DNA of 22,161 bases, taken from positions 1-22,161 of the forward strand of contig UQKM01000029.1 of NCBI GenBank assembly GCA_900541685.1, given 5' to 3'. Origin of the DNA: an uncultured Collinsella sp. (GTDB lineage Bacteria > Actinomycetota > Coriobacteriia > Coriobacteriales > Coriobacteriaceae). The notes beneath the pieces were generated by a model. It searched no databases, had not been told where the DNA came from, and saw only the letters and a list, made by a program, of their open reading frames with translations. The translations under genes and the position numbers were made by a program. This document shows, piece by piece, positions 1-7,260 of this stretch; position 1 is the first letter of the stretch, and each line of letters opens with the position of its first letter.

Positions 1-897
1 CTTTCGCTCGAGATTTTGGCAGAGGCCCAGGCTATGGGCGGCGTCGTGGCATTTATTGATGCCGAGCACGCGCTCGATCCCACGTATGCCGCTCGTATCG
101 GCGTGGACATCGATGAGGTCCTCATTTCCCAGCCCGATACGGGCGAGCAGGCGCTCGAGATCGTCGACATGCTCGTGCGCTCTGGCGCCATCGATGCCAT
201 CGTCGTCGACTCTGTCGCCGCTTTGACCCCGCGTGCCGAGATCGAGGGCGAGATCGGCGATACTACGGTCGGCCTTCAAGCCCGTCTGATGAGCCAGGCG
301 CTCCGTAAGCTCGCCGGCTCGCTCGCCAAATCTAAAACGACCTGCATCTTCATTAACCAGCTGCGCGAGAAGATCGGCGTCATGTTCGGCAACCCCGAAA
401 CTACGACGGGCGGCCGCGCCCTCAAGTTCTTCTCGTCGGTGCGCATCGATATTCGCCGTATCGACAGCATCAAGCTCAAGGACGAGGTCATCGGTAATCG
501 TGTGCGCGCCAAGGTCGTCAAGAACAAGGTGGCGGCACCGTTTCGCTCGGCCGAGTTCGACATCATGTACGGCACGGGCATCTCTAAGGAGGGCTCGATT
601 CTGGACATGGCCGTCGAGTGCGGTATCTGCAAAAAGATGGGTTCTTGGTTTGCTTACGGTGAGGACAAGCTCGGTAACGGTCGCGAGGCCGCTAAGGCCT
701 TCCTGCGCGAACACCCCGATTGTGCTGACGAGATCGAGCATAAGGTTCGCCTCGCCTGCGGCCTTGAATTCGATGACGATGCTCCGTCCGAGGTCGAGCT
801 GACCGATCAGCCGCTGGAAGACCAGGCTTCCGGTGATGAGTTCGATGAGCTTTACGCCATCGATGGCTCCGCGATGCTCGATGATGACGACGAGTAG
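1..897 (+). CDS. recA: Recombinase RecA, 5' end outside window
   Basis: RecA binds single-stranded DNA, catalyses strand exchange and, as a filament, triggers LexA self-cleavage in the SOS response. The open frame runs in from base 1 with no start codon, so about the first 75 residues, including the Walker A loop, lie outside the window. Visible family hallmarks are FIDAEHALDP, SQPDTGEQALEI, the Walker B strand IVVDSVAALTP (near 199-230), the MSQALRKLAGSL helix, INQLREKIGVMFGNPETTTGG (L2 loop) and VVKNKVAAPF. The protein ends in the usual acidic tail (DDDDE). A TTG at 16 opens the frame but lies inside the conserved core, so it is not the start. The next gene, recX, begins 11 bases after the stop. 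The target of RecA-stimulated cleavage, LexA, is encoded at 9238-9882. Identification is certain; only the truncation limits it. Confidence 0.98.
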   Translation, partial: LSLEILAEAQAMGGVVAFIDAEHALDPTYAARIGVDIDEVLISQPDTGEQALEIVDMLVRSGAIDAIVVDSVAALTPRAEIEGEIGDTTVGLQARLMSQALRKLAGSLAKSKTTCIFINQLREKIGVMFGNPETTTGGRALKFFSSVRIDIRRIDSIKLKDEVIGNRVRAKVVKNKVAAPFRSAEFDIMYGTGISKEGSILDMAVECGICKKMGSWFAYGEDKLGNGREAAKAFLREHPDCADEIEHKVRLACGLEFDDDAPSEVELTDQPLEDQASGDEFDELYAIDGSAMLDDDDE

Positions 898-908
898 CGG
901 ATGCCCTC

Positions 909-1601
909 ATGTCGTATACGGTGACCGAGGCCACGGTCGTCTTTCCCGATAAGAAGGCGGCCTCCTCGTTCTCGAGTGGGTATGCATCGAAAAAGCCTTG
1001 TGCACATATCGACTGTGAGCTCGAGGGCGGTTTTGTTCGATCAATCTGGATTCCTGTTCGTGTCGCGCGCCTGTTCCTTAAAAATCGGCCCGATCTTCCC
1101 TGCGATTGGGATGAGTTTCGTGAGGCGGTGCAGCTCATTGAGCGTAAATGCGCGCTTACCATGGTGACTGAGATGCTGTCGCGCCGCGACCATGCCACGG
1201 GTGAGGTCCGTGACAAGCTGGCTCGTTACGGATTTCGCCAGCCCGCAATTGATTTCGCCGTCCAGCGTGCCGCTGAGTATCGCTTTTTAGATGAGAACCG
1301 CTTTTGTTCGTACTTTATCGAGGAACGCAAACGACGCGGCTGGGGACAGCGCAAGATTGAGACCGAGCTCAAGCGCCGCCATGTCGTACTCGAAGATATC
1401 CCCGGCTATCCCGAGGATTATTTTGCCGTGGAGGACGACTTGGCTCGCGCATCGGCTTTACTCGCGAAGCGTCGTGTTCCCGAGACGCGTGGATTTGAAA
1501 AGCTCGTCCGGTTTTTAATGGGCAAAGGTTTTTCGTATCACATCGCCGCCGATGCCGTTAAGGCGCGTCTCGATGCCGAACGTGAGGAATGTGCTGTTTA
1601 G
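909..1601 (+). CDS. recX: RecA regulator RecX
   Basis: RecX binds the RecA filament and modulates its activity, usually as a negative regulator. The 230-residue product has an N-terminal extension of about 85 residues without recognised motifs, followed by the three-helix repeats of the family: the RRDHATGEVRDKLARYGF segment, then AEYRFLDENRFCSYFIEERKRRGWGQRKIETELKRRHV written across about residues 120-155, and a last repeat near RVPETRGFEKLVRFLMGKGFS. It lies immediately downstream of recA, the classic arrangement. The ATG at 909 has no good Shine-Dalgarno sequence, so translation probably depends on recA readthrough. No terminator is visible after it; only a short ACACATGTGT palindrome at 1602-1611. 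Confidence 0.93.
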   Translation: MSYTVTEATVVFPDKKAASSFSSGYASKKPCAHIDCELEGGFVRSIWIPVRVARLFLKNRPDLPCDWDEFREAVQLIERKCALTMVTEMLSRRDHATGEVRDKLARYGFRQPAIDFAVQRAAEYRFLDENRFCSYFIEERKRRGWGQRKIETELKRRHVVLEDIPGYPEDYFAVEDDLARASALLAKRRVPETRGFEKLVRFLMGKGFSYHIAADAVKARLDAEREECAV

Positions 1602-1663
1602 ACACATGTGTTTTGCGTACCTGCCGTTCACCGTGTTTTAGCCGCCTTACCGGGTCCATTTAT

Positions 1664-1692
1664 TTGACAGTTGTTGCGGTTCAACGTACGAT
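1664..1692 (+). promoter_or_regulatory. Sigma-70-type promoter for rny
   Basis: A perfect -35 hexamer TTGACA (1664-1669) is followed after exactly 17 bases by TACGAT (1687-1692), which matches four of six bases of the -10 consensus, including the key first T-A and last T. Transcription would start near 1699, leaving a leader of about 160 bases before the rny start at 1859. The promoter is inferred from sequence only. Confidence 0.75.
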
Positions 1693-1721
1693 AAACACTG
1701 TCATTTGCTTTGTGATATGTG

Positions 1722-1736
1722 CTCATCTTTGATGAG
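1722..1736 (+). other. Small perfect hairpin in the rny leader
   Basis: CTCATC and GATGAG form six perfect pairs around a TTT loop, followed by a T-rich stretch (about 1737-1755). A second weaker hairpin, AGCCGT with ACGGTT including one G-U pair, lies at about 1800-1819. The first could act as a weak attenuator or a processing/stability element in the long rny leader. Its stem is too poor in GC to be a convincing terminator. Confidence 0.4.
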
Positions 1737-1858
1737 TTTGTTTATATGTTTATCTGTATCCGACCCGCATAAGCTGCGCCCATATTACTCAAATGTCGCG
1801 AGCCGTTCGCAAGGACGGTTCGCTTTGTTGTGTAACGAATCCATAAAAAGGAGTGAGC

Positions 1859-3409
1859 ATGCCTATCATCGCAGCGCTCGTTGGCATCGTTTTGGGTGCC
1901 ATCGCCGCCATTGCCTACATGCGCACCGCCAAGCAGGGTAGTCTTCACGAGGCCGACGAAAAGATCCAGTCGGCACACGCACAGGCTGAGTCCCTAATCG
2001 GTGATGCAAAGCGTCAGGCCGAGACCCTCAAAAAAGAGGCTCTGCTCGAGGCTAAAGAAGAGATCATCAAGAACAAGCAGGCTGCCGAGGCCGAGGACAA
2101 GCAGCGTAAGAACGAGATTCGTACGCTCGAGAATCGTGTGATGCAGCGCGAGGAGTCCCTCGATCGCCGCAACGATGCCCTCGACAAGCGTGAGCACCAG
2201 CTGTCCAGCCAGGCTGGCCAGGTCGAGAAGCGCTCCCGCGAGCTTGAGGAGCTCTGCGCCAAGCAGACCTCGGAGCTCGAGCGCATCGCCGACCTGACCC
2301 GCGAGGACGCTCACAAGGAGCTTCTCGACAAGGTTCGCGGCGAGGTTACCCACGAGGCCGCCACGATCATCCGCGAGTCCGAGCAGCAGGTTCGCGCTGA
2401 GTGCCATAAGACCGCCCAGGAGATCTTGTCCCTGGCGATTCAGCGCTGCGCCGCCGATCACACCGCCGAGGTCACCGTTACCTCTGTGCATATACCGTCT
2501 GACGACCTGAAGGGTCGCATCATCGGCCGCGAGGGTCGCAACATCCGCACCTTCGAGCAGGTTTCCGGCGTTAACCTGGTGATCGATGATACGCCCGAGA
2601 CCGTCGTGCTTTCGAGCTTCGATCCGGTCCGTCGCGAGACCGCCCGTGTCGCCCTCGAGAACCTTATTGCTGACGGCCGCATTCACCCCGCCCGCATCGA
2701 GGAGATGTATCACAAGGCCGCCGACTTGGTTCAGCAGCGCGTGCGCGAGGCTGGCGAACAGGCTGCCTTCGATACCGGTATCCACGATCTGCACCCCGAG
2801 ATCGTTAAGACCCTGGGTGCTCTGCGCTACCGCACCTCGTTTGGTCAGAACGTGCTCCAGCATTCCCTCGAGGTTTCCGACCTGTGCGGCGTGATGGCTT
2901 CCGAGCTTGGCCTGGACGTTGTGACCGCCAAGCGTGCCGGCCTGCTGCACGATCTTGGCAAGGCTATCGACCATGACGTCGAGGGTCCGCATGCCGTTAT
3001 CGGCGCCGAGCTCGCCCGTCGCTATGGTGAGAAGCCCGTTATCGTTCACGCTATCGAGGCTCACCACGCCGACGTTGACCCCAACACGGTGCTCGATGTT
3101 CTGGTCCAGGCCGCCGATGCCGTTTCTGCCTCTCGCCCCGGTGCCCGTCGCGAGTCGGCCGAGAACTACATCAAGCGCCTCGAGAAGCTCGAGGAGATTG
3201 CCAACTCCCATGACGGCGTCGAGCGCACCTATGCCATGCAGGCTGGTCGCGAGGTCCATGTCATGGTTCAGCCGGACAAGATTTCCGATGCTCAGTCCAC
3301 GGTCTTGGCTCATGACATCGCCCATCAGATCGAGGAAGAGATGGAGTATCCCGGTCAGGTGCGCGTCGTCGTGATTCGCGAGAGCCGCGCTGTCGATATC
3401 GCTAAATAA
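1859..3409 (+). CDS. rny: Ribonuclease Y
   Basis: RNase Y is a membrane-anchored endoribonuclease that starts bulk mRNA decay in many Gram-positive bacteria. The 516-residue product has an N-terminal membrane helix (residues 1-20), a long charged coiled coil to about residue 200, a KH RNA-binding domain with GRIIGREGRN near 219-228, and an HD hydrolase domain with GLLHDLGK near 360-367 and HAIEAHHAD after it. Length and domain order are typical. An upstream in-frame GTG at 1853 overlaps the Shine-Dalgarno AAGGAG (1848-1853), so ATG 1859, five bases after it, is the better start. Transcription probably comes from the promoter at 1664-1692. The next ATG begins one base after the TAA, pointing to coupled expression with the GHKL ATPase gene. 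Confidence 0.97.
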   Translation: MPIIAALVGIVLGAIAAIAYMRTAKQGSLHEADEKIQSAHAQAESLIGDAKRQAETLKKEALLEAKEEIIKNKQAAEAEDKQRKNEIRTLENRVMQREESLDRRNDALDKREHQLSSQAGQVEKRSRELEELCAKQTSELERIADLTREDAHKELLDKVRGEVTHEAATIIRESEQQVRAECHKTAQEILSLAIQRCAADHTAEVTVTSVHIPSDDLKGRIIGREGRNIRTFEQVSGVNLVIDDTPETVVLSSFDPVRRETARVALENLIADGRIHPARIEEMYHKAADLVQQRVREAGEQAAFDTGIHDLHPEIVKTLGALRYRTSFGQNVLQHSLEVSDLCGVMASELGLDVVTAKRAGLLHDLGKAIDHDVEGPHAVIGAELARRYGEKPVIVHAIEAHHADVDPNTVLDVLVQAADAVSASRPGARRESAENYIKRLEKLEEIANSHDGVERTYAMQAGREVHVMVQPDKISDAQSTVLAHDIAHQIEEEMEYPGQVRVVVIRESRAVDIAK

Positions 3410-3410
3410 C

Positions 3411-4496
3411 ATGAACGACGCGAACGAGCTCATCTCATTTATCGCGTCGATGTCGGGGGAGGGCAACCTTCGCGTCGAGGAGAACCTTGGCGAGGGGTAT
3501 GTCCGCCTCCGCGTTTCGGAGGCCGAGCGGCGCCAGGCAAAGCACGACATCCAGCATGTCGAGGATATTGTCATCGAAATGCTGCGCAACGCTCGTGATG
3601 CCGGCGCCGACAAGGTCTATCTCGCCACGACCAAGGAAGATGGCGTCCGTACACTCGTCTTTCTGGATAACGGCTCGGGTGTTCCGCAGGATATGCAGGA
3701 GCGCATCTTCGATGCCCGCGTCACCTCCAAGCTCGAGAGCATGAAGATGGATCGTTGGGGTGTTCACGGTCGAGGCATGGCATTGTTCTCGATTAAACAG
3801 AACACCGATGAGGCATGCGTTGTCGCATCGGATGTTGACCTTGGCTCGGTCTTTAAGGTGAGCGTCGCTACCGACCGCCTTGGCGAGCGCGCCGACCAGT
3901 CCAGCTGGCCTCAGGCCGTGAAGGACGAGGACGGTCACTATGTCTGCGCCCGCGGCCCTCACAACATCATTCGCGCCGCCTGCGAGTTTGCCCTCGAGGA
4001 GCTGCGCGCCTGTGATGTCTATCTGGGGTCTCCGTCCGAGATCGCCGCGACGCTGCATGCGCAGGCCTCCAGCCGCCTCGATGCTTCTCGTCTTTTGTTT
4101 ATCGATGACGAAGCGGAGCTTCCCGTGGTCGATCGTCTGGGTCTTGCTTCGGATGCGGAAGACTTTATCCGCATCTGCTCGGGTTTGGGCCTTGAGATGT
4201 CCGAGCGTACGGCGCATCGTATCTTGGCGGGCCAGATTAAGCCCGTTCGCGGTGTGACCGCACGCCTGCTACGCGAGCGCGATTCGTCCTCACATGCGTC
4301 CGCTCCGGTTGATCTCGCCAAAGATCGTCGCGGGCTGCGTATCGCCAAGGACGACATGGCGCAGTTCTCGCGAGCAGTGGAGCGTGACTTTAACGATCTT
4401 GCATCACGGTACTATCTCAACCTTTGCGGCGACCCCAAGATTCGTGTTTCGCGTGATCGCATCACTGTGACGTTCGATCTTGCCAAAGAGGAATAG
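3411..4496 (+). CDS. GHKL-type ATP-binding protein of unknown role
   Basis: The first third of this 361-residue protein carries the ATP-binding fold of histidine kinases, gyrase B, Hsp90 and MutL. The N box EMLRNARDAGAD is at about 56-67, with E56, N60 and D63. The G1 box DNGSGVP is at 86-92, and a G2-like loop WGVHGRGMAL is near 116-125. No phospho-accepting histidine domain, sensor domain or membrane helix is visible. The remaining roughly 220 residues match no family I can name, although MSERTAHRILAG near residues 262-273 could be a helical binding element. It starts one base after rny and has no Shine-Dalgarno of its own, so it depends on rny translation. spoVS follows. The placement suggests a link to RNase Y or SpoVS, but this is inference. 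It may be a molecular switch rather than a kinase. Confidence 0.8.
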   Translation: MNDANELISFIASMSGEGNLRVEENLGEGYVRLRVSEAERRQAKHDIQHVEDIVIEMLRNARDAGADKVYLATTKEDGVRTLVFLDNGSGVPQDMQERIFDARVTSKLESMKMDRWGVHGRGMALFSIKQNTDEACVVASDVDLGSVFKVSVATDRLGERADQSSWPQAVKDEDGHYVCARGPHNIIRAACEFALEELRACDVYLGSPSEIAATLHAQASSRLDASRLLFIDDEAELPVVDRLGLASDAEDFIRICSGLGLEMSERTAHRILAGQIKPVRGVTARLLRERDSSSHASAPVDLAKDRRGLRIAKDDMAQFSRAVERDFNDLASRYYLNLCGDPKIRVSRDRITVTFDLAKEE

Positions 4497-4518
4497 CATC
4501 TTTACCGAGTCCGTTCGG

Positions 4519-4524
4519 TACGAT
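4519..4524 (+). promoter_or_regulatory. Possible -10 element before spoVS
   Basis: TACGAT here sits in the context GTACGATA, the same eight bases as around the -10 of the rny promoter. No convincing -35 hexamer is present at the right distance (the 17-base position reads GCATCT), so an internal promoter for spoVS is only a weak possibility. Confidence 0.25.
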
Positions 4525-4570
4525 ACAGTTATTGCAGTTAAAACGTACTTTTAAACGCAGGAGTTTCTTC

Positions 4571-4888
4571 ATGGATTGCCTGAAGGTATCAAGCAAATCA
4601 TCGCCCGCGTCCGTTGCCGGCGCCATTGCCGGCATGGTCAAAGATGGTGTTCCCGTCAATATTCAGTGTGTCGGCGCGGGTGCCGTCAATCAGGCCATTA
4701 AGGCTGTGGCCATTGCACGCGGATTTTTGATTCCGACCGGGTTTGATATTTCCTGCGCGCCGGTGTTCTCCGACATCCTCATCAACGGGGAGTCGCGCAC
4801 GGCCATCCGTCTTTCTATTTACGTTCATCAGATTAATCGAGCCGCTATGGATAACGTTGTGATGGATGACGTTAAGCCTGTGGCATAG
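4571..4888 (+). CDS. spoVS: SpoVS family small nucleic-acid-binding protein
   Basis: SpoVS is a small Alba-fold protein first known from stage V sporulation in Bacillus but also present in non-sporulating bacteria. The 105-residue product shows the family signature clearly: LKVSSKSSPASVAGAIAGMV, VGAGAVNQAIKAVAIARGF, SCAPVFSDILINGE and RTAIRLSI. It is about 20 residues longer than Bacillus SpoVS because of a C-terminal extension (YVHQINRAAMDNVVMDDVKPVA, described here in two parts: YVHQINRAAM and DNVVMDDVKPVA). An upstream TTG-initiated reading is possible, but ATG 4571 is preceded by AGGAG (4559-4563) at a seven-base spacing, so it is the start. No sporulation genes are seen nearby. The neighbouring RNA-handling genes fit an RNA- or DNA-binding role. 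Confidence 0.93.
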   Translation: MDCLKVSSKSSPASVAGAIAGMVKDGVPVNIQCVGAGAVNQAIKAVAIARGFLIPTGFDISCAPVFSDILINGESRTAIRLSIYVHQINRAAMDNVVMDDVKPVA

Positions 4889-4951
4889 ATTGTTTACTCT
4901 TTGCCCGCGCTCTTTGATTCCGCCTATTCCACCTCGTTAGGACTTATACAC

Positions 4952-6322
4952 ATGGACCAGGGTTCCGTACGTGATATTCTTGCCGGTAAAACCTACTTCA
5001 TCCGCACCTTTGGCTGCCAGATGAATCAGCACGACTCCGAGCGCGTGAGTGGCCTGCTCGACTCGTATGGCTGCCTTATGGCGCTCGATCCGGAGCATGC
5101 TGACATTGTCGTGTTCATGACGTGCTGCGTTCGAGAGGCCGCTGACACCCGTCTGTACGGTCAGTGCAACTCTTGTAAGAGCCTCCCGCCTTCGCCCTCG
5201 GGCAAGCGCGTGGTCGCCGTGGGCGGCTGCATCGCGCAGCGCGACGGCGAGGGCCTGCTCACGAATGTCGATAACGTCAATGTCATCTTTGGCACGCATT
5301 CCATCGCGCATGTGGCCGAGCTCATTGCCGAGGCATTCTTGGACGGCAAGCGCCATATTCGCACCAACGAGCACGAGGACACGGATGCGATGAGCATGCC
5401 GTGGCATCGCGAGACCCAGTATCACGCCTGGGTCCCCATTATGACGGGCTGTAATAACTTCTGCACCTATTGCATCGTGCCGTATGTGCGCGGTCGCGAA
5501 AAGAGCCGTCCTTTCGAGGAGATTGTCGACGAGGTAACCGGTCTAGTACGCCAGGGCGTGCGTGAGGTCACGCTGCTGGGTCAAAACGTTAACTCGTATG
5601 GCCGCGATCTGTTTGGCAAGCCGCGCTTTGCCGATCTGCTGTGTGCCGTGGGCGATACGGGTGTAGAGCGTATCTTCTTTACCTCCTCGCACCCCAAAGA
5701 CCTGCTGCCCGAGACCATCGACGCTATGGCCGAGACGCCTGCCGTCATGCCCCAGCTGCACCTGGCAGTTCAGTCGGGATCGACGCGCATCCTTAAAGAG
5801 ATGAACCGTCGCTATACGCGCGAGGATTACCTGGGGCTCGTCGATCGCATCCGCAATCGCATGCCCAATATCGCGCTTTCGACCGATATCATCGTGGGCT
5901 TCCCCGGCGAGACCGAGGAAGACTTTGAGCAGACGCTCTCGCTTGCCGAGACGGTCCGTTATGCTCAGGCCTATACGTTTATCTATTCCAAGCGCGCCGG
6001 TACTCCGGCCGCCGAGATTGACGATCCTACGCCGCATGAGGTAATTCTCGAGCGCTTCAACCGTCTGGTGAAAGTTATCGAGACTACAGCGCACGAGTAT
6101 AACCAGGGTGAGCTCCATACCGTTGTGCCGGCGCTTATTGAGGGTACGAGCAAAAAGAATGACGCGGTGCTGCTGGGCAAGAGTCCTAAGAATCAGACCG
6201 TTCATGCACCGATTCCCGAGGGCTACAGCATCGATCAGCTGGTTGGCAAGATTGTCGATGTTGACATCGACGTTGCCAAGACGTGGTATCTGTCCGGATC
6301 CGTTGTGGGCGAGCCGCGCTAA
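4952..6322 (+). CDS. miaB: tRNA-2-methylthio-N6-dimethylallyladenosine synthase MiaB
   Basis: MiaB is a radical-SAM methylthiotransferase that adds a methylthio group to i6A37 of tRNAs, the product of MiaA. The N-terminal cluster domain has TFGCQMNQHDSERV (C22), TCCVRE (C58 or C59) and GGCIAQ (C93). The radical-SAM motif CNNFCTYC gives C167, C171 and C174, followed by IVPYVRGRE. The C-terminal part is a TRAM domain. TFGCQMN separates it from the ribosomal paralogue RimO. A TTG at 4901 extends the frame, but ATG 4952 with AGGA nine bases upstream and similarity starting near residue 13 makes the shorter form likely (456 residues). The stop TAA shares its last A with the ATG of miaA, so the two enzymes of one modification pathway are translated together. 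Confidence 0.96.
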   Translation: MDQGSVRDILAGKTYFIRTFGCQMNQHDSERVSGLLDSYGCLMALDPEHADIVVFMTCCVREAADTRLYGQCNSCKSLPPSPSGKRVVAVGGCIAQRDGEGLLTNVDNVNVIFGTHSIAHVAELIAEAFLDGKRHIRTNEHEDTDAMSMPWHRETQYHAWVPIMTGCNNFCTYCIVPYVRGREKSRPFEEIVDEVTGLVRQGVREVTLLGQNVNSYGRDLFGKPRFADLLCAVGDTGVERIFFTSSHPKDLLPETIDAMAETPAVMPQLHLAVQSGSTRILKEMNRRYTREDYLGLVDRIRNRMPNIALSTDIIVGFPGETEEDFEQTLSLAETVRYAQAYTFIYSKRAGTPAAEIDDPTPHEVILERFNRLVKVIETTAHEYNQGELHTVVPALIEGTSKKNDAVLLGKSPKNQTVHAPIPEGYSIDQLVGKIVDVDIDVAKTWYLSGSVVGEPR

Positions 6323-7260
6323 TGATTTCTCCCGGGGCAGGCCTTTCCGCCGTTGCGATTGTCGGTCCGACCGCGGTTGGCAAAAGTGATGCCGCAGATC
6401 GTTTGGCGGCTCGCCTTTCGTCGGAAGTGCTGTCGTGTGATGCGATGCAAATCTATCGAGGCATGGATATCGGTACTGCCAAGATGGCACCCGAGGAATG
6501 CACGGTGCCGCTACGCCTGGTCGATATTGTTGAACCGGGCTTTGCATATTCTGCGGCGCTGTATCAGGCAGACGCTCGTGTACATGTTGAGCGCTTGCTG
6601 GGCGAGGGCCGCCTACCGGTGTTTTGCGGGGGTACAGGCCTGTATCTCAAGGCCGCCCTGGATGAGATGGATTTTCCCTCGGGCGAGCTTGAGGACGATC
6701 GCCGCGCAGGGTATCAGGAGCTTGCCGAGCGCATAGGCGAGGAAGCGCTGCACGCGTTGCTTGCCGAGCGTGACCCCGAGTCCGCTGCGGTCATCCACCC
6801 CCATAATATTCGTCGTGTGATTCGCGCGCTCGAAATGCATGATGATGGCGTATCCTACGCGCAGCAAAAGTCGCAGTTTAGTGTTCCGCGCGAGCATTAT
6901 CACGCTCTGTGGTTTGGATTGTTGCGTAATCGCGAGGCGCTTTACGAGCGTATTAACCTACGCGTCGATTTGATGTTTGAGCAGGGTCTAGTTGATGAGG
7001 TTCGCGGTCTTATGGACCAGGGGCTGGGAGATGCCCTGACTTCGATGCAGGCGATTGGCTATAAAGAGATTATCGATGCCTTTGACGGCGTGATTTCTAT
7101 GGATGAGGCTCGCGAACTCATCAAGATGCGTTCGCGTCGCTATGCCAAGCGTCAGCTTTCGTGGTTTAAACGCGATGACCGCATCGTGTGGTTCGATATG
7201 GACGAGTTTACGATCGATGAGGTCGTTGAGGATATCCTTCACCGTATCGAGGTGGCCTAA
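6322..7260 (+). CDS. miaA: tRNA dimethylallyltransferase MiaA
   Basis: MiaA transfers the dimethylallyl group to N6 of A37 in tRNAs that read codons starting with U, producing the substrate of MiaB. The 312-residue protein begins with the P-loop IVGPTAVGKSDAAD (residues 13-26), then SCDAMQIYRGMDIGTAK, the substrate-recognition region of the family, GGTGLYLKA, IHPHNIRRVIRALE and the C-terminal RRYAKRQLSWFKRD. An upstream start at 6283 is in frame but lies inside miaB. ATG 6322 overlaps the miaB stop by one base and places the P-loop at the usual distance. Its own TAA overlaps the hflX ATG in the same way. Confidence 0.96.
   Translation: MISPGAGLSAVAIVGPTAVGKSDAADRLAARLSSEVLSCDAMQIYRGMDIGTAKMAPEECTVPLRLVDIVEPGFAYSAALYQADARVHVERLLGEGRLPVFCGGTGLYLKAALDEMDFPSGELEDDRRAGYQELAERIGEEALHALLAERDPESAAVIHPHNIRRVIRALEMHDDGVSYAQQKSQFSVPREHYHALWFGLLRNREALYERINLRVDLMFEQGLVDEVRGLMDQGLGDALTSMQAIGYKEIIDAFDGVISMDEARELIKMRSRRYAKRQLSWFKRDDRIVWFDMDEFTIDEVVEDILHRIEVA

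Noticed and set aside
1602..1611. ACACATGTGT palindrome followed by TTTT as a recX terminator
   Set aside because: The palindrome has no loop, is AT-rich and would form at most a three-pair stem; not credible as a terminator.
1994..3613. Long minus-strand open frame of 539 codons opposite rny
   Set aside because: It lies exactly antisense to an unmistakable RNase Y gene. Its translation is low-complexity (Leu/Gly/Ala rich), as expected from the codon bias of the sense gene, and it has no ribosome-binding site or family features.
4901..4951. TTG start for MiaB 17 codons upstream
   Set aside because: The extension is unlike MiaB N-termini and lacks a ribosome-binding site; ATG 4952 fits family alignment better.
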